Positions 5,389-10,105 of a DNA stretch of 10,105 bases are shown here, one piece after another. The translations under genes and the position numbers were made by a program. Numbering within the stretch: position 1 is the first letter of the stretch; every line of letters starts with the position of its first letter. The stretch comes from Bryobacterales bacterium (GTDB lineage: Bacteria > Acidobacteriota > Terriglobia > Bryobacterales > Bryobacteraceae). The stretch is from assembly GCA_025462985.1 (NCBI GenBank), contig JAOAPP010000717.1, forward strand, positions 1-10,105. The letters run 5' to 3'. Below the pieces are notes generated by a model. The model ran no database searches and was not told the origin of the DNA. It saw only the letters and a list, made by a program, of their open reading frames with translations.

Positions 5389-7140
5389 ATGGCCAAAAAC
5401 GCAGCCGACGTCATCGTCGAAACCCTCCTCGACTGGAACGTCGATACCATCTTCGGCATCCCTGGTGACGGCATCAACGGCGTGATTGAATCGCTACGGA
5501 AGAACCAGGACAAGATCAAATTCATCCAGGTGCGGCACGAGGAAGCGGCAGCCTTCGCAGCCTGTGCATACGCAAAAGTAACGAGGCGTCTTGGGGTGTG
5601 TCTGGCCACCTCGGGCCCGGGCGCTATTCACCTGCTGAACGGTCTCTACGATGCCAAGTTGGATGGTCAGCCTGTTCTTGCTATCACCGGATTGCAGTTC
5701 CATGACCTGATCGGAACGCACACCCAACAGGACGTCGCTCTCGACAAGCTGTTCATGGATGTATCAGTGTTCAACGAGCGCATCATGGGCGCAGCGCACG
5801 CGCAAAACATCACGGAACTGGCTTGCCGGACGGCTCTGGCCCGCCGAGGCGTCGCGCACATCACCATTCCTGCGGACTTGCAGGACCAGGAAGTGAAGAG
5901 CGACAGCAGGTCCATGCGCAACCGGCCCAATCACGTTTCGAACGCATACTGGGTTGGGGCTCATCGGCCCACGCCGGAAGAACTCGCGGCCGCCGCGTCC
6001 ATTCTCAATGAAGGAAAGAAGGTGGCGATTCTTGCCGGTCAGGGCGCATTGCACGCCGGCCCGCAGCTGGAGCGGGCAGCCGAAATCTTGGGCGCTCCCA
6101 TCATCAAGGCGCTGCTCGGAAAGTCCTGCGTCCCTGATGACAGTCCATACACGACCGGCGGTCTCGGCCTGCTGGGCACGCTGCCGTCGCAGGAGGCCAT
6201 TGAGGAATGCGACACGCTGCTGCTGGTCGGAACGTCGTTGCCTTACATCGAGTTCTATCCAAAACCAGGGCAGGCCAAATGCGTGCAGATTGACATTGAT
6301 GCCGCGCGCATCAGTCTCCGCTACCCTGCCGATGCACCGCTGGTCGGAGATAGCGCCGAGACTCTCGATTCGCTGCTGCCAATGTTGAAGCGGAAAAGCA
6401 AATCGTTCCTCGAAAAAGCCCAGAAAGGCGTGAAGGAATGGAACGAGATTCTCAAAACCCGCGGCACTGCAACCGACATGCCGATGAAGCCCCAGGTTGT
6501 CGGGTATGAGCTGGGAAAGCGCATCCCGCCGAACGCCATTGTCACCAGCGACTCCGGTACGAACACAACGTGGTGGGCGCGCTACGTGCCTTCACTTAAT
6601 GGCGCGATGCACACCTGCTCCGGCAACCTCGCTACTATGGCCTGCGGCTTCCCTTATGCAATCGGGGCCCAAGTTGCCTACCCGGATCGACCCGTTATCG
6701 CGTTTGTCGGCGACGGCGGCTTCACCATGTTGATGGGCGAACTGGCAACCTGCGTGAAGTACAAGCTGCCCATCAAAATCTTCGTGATCAGAAACGATGA
6801 GCTTGGCCAGATCAAGTGGGAGCAGATGGTGTTTCTCGGCAATCCCGAATACGTCACCGGCCTGCAGCCAATCGACTATGCGGCAGTAGCCCGGGCATTC
6901 GGAGTCGCCGCGTTCACCATCAGAGAGCCCGCCGAGTGCGGCAGCGTTATTGAAACTGCGCTGTCAACTCCAGGTCCCGTCCTGGTCGAAGCCATCGTGG
7001 ACGCCAATGAACCGCCGCTGCCGGCGAAGATCAAGTCCGTTCAGGCCGTGCACTTTGCCGAATCACTAGCCAAGGGAACGAAGGATTGGGAGAAGATTGC
7101 GGCAAACGTGGCGAAAGAAAGAGTCAGAGAGCTGGTCTGA
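5389..7140 (+). CDS. Thiamine diphosphate-dependent enzyme, PoxB-like (pyruvate oxidase / pyruvate:quinone oxidoreductase family)
   Basis: 583 residues from ATG 5389, close to E. coli PoxB length. Three domains are recognisable. The PYR domain (about 1-170) has F-G-I-P-G-D-G-I-N-G and catalytic Glu51 in R-H-E-E-A-A-A-F. The central FAD-type domain (about 195-325) has A-I-L-A-G-Q-G-A and V-Q-I-D-I-D-A-A-R. The PP domain (about 365-545) has T-S-D-S-G-T-N-T-T-W-W-A-R-Y and the thiamine motif G441-D-G-G-F ending in N469. Metal ligands Asp442 and Asn469 align with the PoxB pair, but the first Asn of the usual N-N is Arg468. The C-terminal tail is helical and charged, of the YdaP-like rather than the E. 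coli lipid-binding type. The likely reaction is oxidative decarboxylation of pyruvate to acetate with electrons to quinone; acetolactate synthase and related enzymes are less likely. It stands alone on its strand, divergent from etfB, and ends 3 bases before the fabF stop. Confidence 0.92.
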   Translation: MAKNAADVIVETLLDWNVDTIFGIPGDGINGVIESLRKNQDKIKFIQVRHEEAAAFAACAYAKVTRRLGVCLATSGPGAIHLLNGLYDAKLDGQPVLAITGLQFHDLIGTHTQQDVALDKLFMDVSVFNERIMGAAHAQNITELACRTALARRGVAHITIPADLQDQEVKSDSRSMRNRPNHVSNAYWVGAHRPTPEELAAAASILNEGKKVAILAGQGALHAGPQLERAAEILGAPIIKALLGKSCVPDDSPYTTGGLGLLGTLPSQEAIEECDTLLLVGTSLPYIEFYPKPGQAKCVQIDIDAARISLRYPADAPLVGDSAETLDSLLPMLKRKSKSFLEKAQKGVKEWNEILKTRGTATDMPMKPQVVGYELGKRIPPNAIVTSDSGTNTTWWARYVPSLNGAMHTCSGNLATMACGFPYAIGAQVAYPDRPVIAFVGDGGFTMLMGELATCVKYKLPIKIFVIRNDELGQIKWEQMVFLGNPEYVTGLQPIDYAAVARAFGVAAFTIREPAECGSVIETALSTPGPVLVEAIVDANEPPLPAKIKSVQAVHFAESLAKGTKDWEKIAANVAKERVRELV

Positions 7141-7145
7141 CTCTT
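7119..7145. terminator. Candidate bidirectional terminator shared by the PoxB-like gene and fabF
   Basis: AAGAGTCAGA (7119-7128) and TCTGACTCTT (7136-7145) form a perfect 10-bp stem with a 7-base loop (GAGCTGG). The stem contains the TGA of the PoxB-like gene (7138-7140) and touches the fabF stop (7146-7144). On the minus strand the stem runs directly into a T-rich tract (TTTCTTTC), as in intrinsic terminators. On the plus strand it is followed by ATTCAAACTTTTT, a delayed T-run. The stem is only moderately GC-rich. The genes are 3 bases apart, so any terminator has to lie within coding sequence. Confidence 0.6.
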
Positions 7146-8382
7146 ATTCAAACTTTTTAAAGATCAGACAGCCGTTGGTGCCGCCGAATCCAAAGCTGTT
7201 CGACAATGCTGTGTTGATTGCCATCGGGCGTGCCTTGTTTGGAACATAGTCCAGGTCGCAATCCGGATCCGGGAACTCATGATTGACCGTTGGCGGAGCA
7301 ATCTGATCCCGGATCGCCAGTACCGTAATCCCGGCTTCCAAACCGCCCGCGCCGCCCAGCAAATGCCCGGTCATTGATTTCGTCGAACTGACCGCCAGCT
7401 TGCAGGCATGGTCGCCGAAGGCTCGCTTGATTGCGATCGTTTCAGCGCGATCCCCCAACCCCGTAGACGTTCCGTGCGCGTTGACATATTGAACGTCGGA
7501 CGGCCGAATCTTGGCATCCCGCAATGCGTTCCGCATTACCCGATACCCGCCATCGCCATCTTCAGGAGGCGAGGTGATATGGTGCGCATCCGAACTCATT
7601 CCATAACCGACGATCTCGGCCAGAATCGGTGCTCCGCGTCGCTGGGCGTGCTCCAATTCCTCCAGTACGAGGATGCCCGAGCCTTCTCCCACTATAAATC
7701 CGTCGCGCTCTTTGTCCCACGGACGGCACGCGCGGTGCGGCTCATCGTTGCGCGTCGAAAGTGCCCGCATCGCTGCGAACCCGCCTACACCCATGGGCGT
7801 CACGCACGCCTCGCTCCCGCCGCAGATCATCACATCCGCGTCGCCGTGCTGTATCAGGCGGAAAGAATCTCCAATTGAGTGAGCGCTGGTGGTGCAGGCC
7901 GTCGCCGTCGCCGAGTTCGGCCCTTTAGCTCCGAAGCGAATCGATACATAGCCGCTCGCCAGGTTCACAATGCAGGAAGGAATGAAGAAAGGCGAGATGC
8001 GGCTGGGCCCGCGCTCCAGAAGAATCTTGTGCTCGCGCTCAATGACCTCGAATCCGCCGATGCCGCTCCCGATGTAAACACCGACCTGCTCGGCCTCTTC
8101 CGGACTGACCTTCAGCTGCGCCGACTCAACGGCGAACTCTGCCGCCGCCATCGCGATCTGAATGAACCGACCCATCTTCTTGACGTCTTTTTTGTCGACG
8201 TACTGCAGCGGGTCAAAATTCTTTACCTCGCCGGCGATGCGGCAAGCAAACTCGGAAGCGTCGAACTGAGTAATCTTCTCAATTCCGTTCTTCCCTTCAC
8301 GGATCGCCGACCAGCACTCTTCCGTACCGGTTCCCACGGAACTGACCAGCCCGATCCCCGTAACAACTACTCTGCGCGGCAA
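7144..8382 (-). CDS. fabF: 3-oxoacyl-[acyl-carrier-protein] synthase II (beta-ketoacyl-ACP synthase II)
   Basis: 412 residues. It condenses malonyl-ACP with growing acyl-ACP in type II fatty-acid synthesis. The catalytic residues fall at the E. coli FabF numbers: nucleophile Cys163 in T-A-C-T-T-S-A-H, His303 in N-A-H-G-T-S-T, Lys335 and His340 in K-S-M-T-G-H-L-L-G-G-A-G, plus the gating region G-F-G-G-T-N near 398-403. The N-terminus V-V-V-T-G-I-G and the whole thiolase fold are intact. The start is TTG 8382-8380, supported by GGAG at 8394-8391; the nearby ATG at 8396 is out of frame. It lies 63 bases after acpP in the usual acpP-fabF order, with a hairpin between. It converges with the PoxB-like gene at its 3' end. 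FabB-type activity cannot be excluded from sequence alone, but length and motifs favour FabF. Confidence 0.97.
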   Translation of the reverse strand: MPRRVVVTGIGLVSSVGTGTEECWSAIREGKNGIEKITQFDASEFACRIAGEVKNFDPLQYVDKKDVKKMGRFIQIAMAAAEFAVESAQLKVSPEEAEQVGVYIGSGIGGFEVIEREHKILLERGPSRISPFFIPSCIVNLASGYVSIRFGAKGPNSATATACTTSAHSIGDSFRLIQHGDADVMICGGSEACVTPMGVGGFAAMRALSTRNDEPHRACRPWDKERDGFIVGEGSGILVLEELEHAQRRGAPILAEIVGYGMSSDAHHITSPPEDGDGGYRVMRNALRDAKIRPSDVQYVNAHGTSTGLGDRAETIAIKRAFGDHACKLAVSSTKSMTGHLLGGAGGLEAGITVLAIRDQIAPPTVNHEFPDPDCDLDYVPNKARPMAINTALSNSFGFGGTNGCLIFKKFE

Positions 8383-8390
8383 GTCCTGAT

Positions 8391-8394
8391 CTCC
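8391..8394 (-). promoter_or_regulatory. Ribosome binding site selecting the TTG start of fabF
   Basis: On the minus strand GGAG (8394 down to 8391) precedes TTG 8382-8380 by 8 bases. A second AGGA (8387-8384) is too close to serve. Translation from TTG gives M-P-R-R-V-V-V-T-G-I-G, the expected N-terminus. Confidence 0.65.
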
Positions 8395-8400
8395 ATTTGC

Positions 8401-8424
8401 TTCCGCATGGAAACCAGTGCGGAA
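8401..8424 (-). repeat. Hairpin in the acpP-fabF intercistronic region
   Basis: TTCCGCA (8401-8407) and TGCGGAA (8418-8424) are perfect 7-bp arms around a 10-base loop. In the transcript the hairpin lies between the acpP stop and the fabF ribosome site, ending 6 bases before GGAG. It has no T-run, so it is unlikely to be a strong intrinsic terminator. It could mark an mRNA processing or 3'-stabilising site that lets acpP be expressed above fabF; this role is inferred. Confidence 0.5.
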
Positions 8425-8445
8425 TATGACAATCCCCGATTCAAG

Positions 8446-8679
8446 CTACTTTTTCTTGGCCTCGATGTAATCGACGGCATCCTTCACGGTCTTAATCTTT
8501 TCGGCGTCTTCGTCCGGAATGTCCAGATCGAAAGCTTCTTCAAACGCCATCACGAGCTCCACGATGTCCAGGGAATCCGCACCCAAATCGTCAACAAACG
8601 ACGCGCTCGGGTCTACCTGGCCTTCATCGACCCCGAGCTGTTCAACAATAATCTGCTTTACCTTCTCTGCTACCGACAT
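8446..8679 (-). CDS. acpP: Acyl carrier protein
   Basis: 77 residues, strongly acidic. The phosphopantetheine attachment site is Ser36 in [10 protein letters not shown], following F-V-D-D-L. The remaining helices ([16 protein letters not shown] and V-K-D-A-V-D-Y-I) match the family end to end. It carries acyl chains through fatty-acid synthesis in the cytoplasm and would be a substrate carrier for the FabF encoded next. ATG 8679 is preceded by AGGAG (8692-8688) at 8-base spacing, a strong ribosome site fitting high expression. A good sigma-70-type promoter candidate lies at 8811-8839, giving a leader of about 125 bases. The other fab genes that often precede acpP are absent here: the upstream neighbour is a divergent hydrolase. 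Confidence 0.98.
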   Translation of the reverse strand: MSVAEKVKQIIVEQLGVDEGQVDPSASFVDDLGADSLDIVELVMAFEEAFDLDIPDEDAEKIKTVKDAVDYIEAKKK

Positions 8680-8687
8680 GCGTTAAT

Positions 8688-8692
8688 CTCCT
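8688..8692 (-). promoter_or_regulatory. Strong Shine-Dalgarno sequence of acpP
   Basis: AGGAG on the minus strand (8692 to 8688), 8 bases before ATG 8679. It is the strongest ribosome site in the window. Confidence 0.75.
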
Positions 8693-8810
8693 GTGTCTAG
8701 CAACCACATTCTCGCCGATACGGCCAGGCTGCCCGGTCCAACTCACTAAACTACATCATTGGGAAATGGGAATCGAAGCGGCGGATCGCTGTGGTGGCTG
8801 TGTCTACAAG

Positions 8811-8839
8811 ATTTTAGCGACCCGGACTGCTTCTAGCAA
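8811..8839 (-). promoter_or_regulatory. Sigma-70-like promoter for acpP-fabF
   Basis: On the minus strand TTGCTA (8839-8834, 4/6 to TTGACA), a 17-base spacer and TAAAAT (8816-8811, 5/6 to TATAAT) form a well-spaced promoter. Transcription would start near 8804, leaving a leader of about 125 bases. That leader contains a small dyad GCCG-ATA-CGGC (8714-8724). No recognised fatty-acid regulator site was identified. Confidence 0.5.
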
Positions 8840-8840
8840 G

Positions 8841-8868
8841 TTGCAGACCAGCCTCGCCACCGTAAATT
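8841..8868 (+). promoter_or_regulatory. Weak promoter candidate for the YqiA-like gene
   Basis: TTGCAG (8841-8846) and TAAATT (8863-8868) are 16 bases apart and end 27 bases before ATG 8896. The matches are poor (3/6 and 4/6). Position back to back with the acpP promoter is the main argument for it. Confidence 0.22.
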
Positions 8869-8895
8869 CGGCCGCTATTTCGCGCAGCCGCTACC

Positions 8896-9561
8896 ATGTG
8901 GATGTTGTCTGATCGTTTGCGTGTCCTGTACCTTCACGGCTTTGCTTCGGGCCCTACATCCCGCAAAGCGACTTTCTTTGCCGCCAAACTCCGCGCCCTC
9001 GGGTTCCCTGTCGATATCCCCGATCTTGCCGAAGACAATTTCCGCAATCTGACACTCACGGGACAGCTGCGGGTCATCGAGCGTCTCGCCAACAATGAAC
9101 CAGTGATTCTGATCGGTTCCAGCATGGGCGGCTATCTGGCCTCCCTCTATGCGGCGGAACATCCGGAGGTGGATCGCCTGATCCTGCTGGCGCCCGCCTT
9201 TGCCTTTCACGAGCTTTGGGTTTCAAAGATGTCCGACCCCGAACTTACCCGGTGGAGACAAAATGGCTCGGTTGACGTCTTTCACTATGGAGCCGGACGT
9301 GAAATGCCACTGGGGTACGGCATGCTGAAAGACGCCAGTCAGTACGAGCCATTCCCGGCGTTTACCCAGCCTGCGCTCATCTTCCATGGCGAAGCTGACA
9401 CGTCGGTGCCCGTCCAGTACTCGGTCAATTTCATTAATTTGCATCCGAACGCCAATTTGGTGCGTCTCCCATCCGGTCACGAGTTAACAGACGTATTAGA
9501 TCGCATATGGCAGGATTCTCAGGCCTTTCTTTTGGCAGGGCGGTTCGAAATTGAATGTTAG
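8896..9561 (+). CDS. YqiA/YcfP-like alpha/beta-hydrolase (putative esterase)
   Basis: 221 residues from ATG 8896; ATG 8902 is an alternative and neither has a clear ribosome site. The fold is a short alpha/beta-hydrolase without a lid. It opens with V-L-Y-L-H-G-F-A-S-G-P-T-S-R-K (10-24), where H14-G15 form the oxyanion region. The nucleophile elbow G-S-S-M-G-G gives Ser76, then Asp168 in H-G-E-A-D-T-S-V-P and His195 in S-G-H-E-L-T-D complete the triad. The L-H-G-F-x-S-G start and size fit the YqiA (UPF0227) group, whose members hydrolyse small acyl esters in vitro; the natural substrate here cannot be told. It is divergent from acpP and 111-117 bases upstream of the TonB-like gene on the same strand. 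Its location beside acpP hints at lipid or thioester work, but that is weak inference. Confidence 0.88.
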   Translation: MWMLSDRLRVLYLHGFASGPTSRKATFFAAKLRALGFPVDIPDLAEDNFRNLTLTGQLRVIERLANNEPVILIGSSMGGYLASLYAAEHPEVDRLILLAPAFAFHELWVSKMSDPELTRWRQNGSVDVFHYGAGREMPLGYGMLKDASQYEPFPAFTQPALIFHGEADTSVPVQYSVNFINLHPNANLVRLPSGHELTDVLDRIWQDSQAFLLAGRFEIEC

Positions 9562-9678
9562 ACTGAGGTTACCTCGTGTTAGGTGAGGTTTACTGCAACC
9601 GCGCATTGTGGGAGAACGTCTGTCAGGGCGAGGGGAGTGCGGACTCGATCTGAACCAGTCGACGGAGTCTTTTTGACC
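9562..9678 (+). promoter_or_regulatory. Spacer before the TonB-like gene with short repeats
   Basis: Contains TGAGGTT twice in direct orientation (9564-9570, 9584-9590) and ACCTC (9571-9575) between them. It can therefore form either GAGGT-T-ACCTC or ACCTC-loop-GAGGT stems just after the hydrolase stop. No T-run follows, so a terminator is doubtful. GGAG at 9664-9667 is the likely ribosome site for the next gene. No convincing -35/-10 pair was found. Confidence 0.25.
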
Positions 9679-10105
9679 GTGATTAGCAAAGAACTGGATA
9701 AACAACCCGGGGAGCATCAACAAATTGCGCAGCCCGATGCCCATCTGGATCGCCTTCTCGTCGCAACGGACCTGGAAGAACCCTGGTTCAAATCGATTGT
9801 TCGCGGCATCCGGGAAACGCTCAATCCTCCTAAGCTTCCGCCTCTGGAACTGACCTCGAAGCCTCTCGAAGGCGGCGATTTCGGCAACCTCCAGAAACTC
9901 GAAGAGCCCTGGTACAAGTCCTTCATTTCGAACATCCGGGACATAATCAACCCACCCAAGCTTCCTCCCCTCGAAGTGACCTCGAAACCGGTGGAAGTCG
10001 GCTCTATCTGGGGCGCCTACGGTGGCGGAGAAACGCGTTCCGGGGCAGTCTCGCTGGGCGTTCATATCGGCGCTGTCCTTTTGCTTCTCCTGATATTTCA
10101 GTCGC
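9679..10105 (+). CDS. TonB-family energy transducer, N-terminal part (3' end outside window)
   Basis: The frame is open to the window end; 142 residues are visible from GTG 9679. TTG 9673, two codons earlier, is closer to the GGAG at 9664-9667 and may be the true start. Residues 1-31 are hydrophilic; 32-115 are two tandem 42-residue repeats with L-E-E-P-W-[FY]-K-S, I-R, N-P-P-K-L-P-P-L-E and T-S-K-P. A single membrane segment begins near residue 121. It contains S-L-G-V-H (Ser125, His129), matching the S-x3-H of the TonB anchor that contacts ExbB-ExbD in E. coli. The periplasmic Pro-rich spacer and C-terminal TonB domain would lie beyond the window. The cytoplasmic extension of about 115 residues is far longer than in E. 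coli TonB. Known role of the family: transmitting proton-motive force to outer-membrane receptors. Naming rests on the anchor motif and recall of acidobacterial TonB proteins. Confidence 0.75.
   Translation, partial: MISKELDKQPGEHQQIAQPDAHLDRLLVATDLEEPWFKSIVRGIRETLNPPKLPPLELTSKPLEGGDFGNLQKLEEPWYKSFISNIRDIINPPKLPPLEVTSKPVEVGSIWGAYGGGETRSGAVSLGVHIGAVLLLLLIFQS
9772..10023 (+). repeat. Two exact-length 42-codon tandem repeats in the TonB-like gene
   Basis: Unit 1 is 9772-9897 and unit 2 is 9898-10023, each 126 bases and in frame. About 24 of 42 residues are identical, nearly all in the first 35 positions. Shared cores are L-E-E-P-W, K-S, I-R, N-P-P-K-L-P-P-L-E and T-S-K-P. Third-base differences are common, so the duplication is old and kept by protein-level selection. 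Confidence 0.85.

Noticed and set aside
7879..8700. 273-codon plus-strand open frame over acpP and the start of fabF
   Set aside because: It is antisense to two unmistakable core genes and shows no domain features.
9564..9590. Terminator after the hydrolase gene
   Set aside because: Short stems can form from TGAGGTT/ACCTC repeats, but no T-run follows and alternative pairings compete.
1..10105. Mobile element, CRISPR array, tRNA/rRNA or defence island
   Set aside because: No transposase, integrase, spaced direct repeats, cloverleaf-like or rRNA-like sequence was seen; gene content is core metabolic and base composition looks even throughout.

Overview
The window looks like bacterial chromosomal DNA of about 55-60% GC, densely coded, with mostly core metabolic genes. 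I infer an acidobacterium (Acidobacteriota, Terriglobia-like). The grounds are the TonB-type N-terminus with tandem W-[FY]-K-S / N-P-P-K-L-P-P-L-E / T-S-K-P repeats, a SCO-cytochrome c fusion, and an acidic, low-complexity membrane protein of a kind I associate with that phylum. This assignment comes from recalled family features, not from a search. I saw no rRNA, tRNA, CRISPR array, insertion sequence or phage gene.

Layout, left to right. (1) Plus strand, 1-2458: the 3' part of a SCO1/SenC-cytochrome c fusion, then a three-helix membrane protein with a long Ser/Gln/Gly/Pro-rich region (DUF4175-like). (2) Minus strand, 5268-2471: a compact operon etfB-etfA-peptidyl-prolyl isomerase lipoprotein, with a 4-nt ATGA overlap and then a 6-nt gap. 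(3) Plus strand, 5389-7140: a single PoxB-like thiamine diphosphate enzyme, divergent from etfB across about 120 bp that hold a 23-bp imperfect palindrome. (4) Minus strand, 8679-7144: acpP-fabF, the core of fatty-acid elongation. It has a well-formed sigma-70-type promoter candidate upstream of acpP, an intercistronic hairpin, and a TTG start for fabF. (5) Plus strand, 8896 to the end: a YqiA-like alpha/beta-hydrolase, then the 5' end of a TonB-family gene cut by the window edge.

Functional links. ETF collects electrons from acyl-CoA and other flavoprotein dehydrogenases and passes them toward the quinone pool. A PoxB-type enzyme would also feed quinone by oxidising pyruvate. SCO proteins help assemble copper sites of terminal oxidases, and the fused cytochrome c may relay electrons. 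These three loci therefore share an electron-transport theme, and acpP-fabF adds fatty-acid synthesis. This theme is inference from neighbourhood.

Both convergent junctions (2458/2471 and 7140/7144) are very tight and carry inverted repeats that run across the stop codons. The one at 7119-7145 is a good candidate for a shared bidirectional terminator. I found no clear new defence, mobile or signalling system. The more unusual items are the SCO-cytochrome c fusion, the 42-codon tandem repeats before the TonB membrane anchor, the Tat-plus-lipobox signal on the isomerase, and the small regulatory structures between genes.
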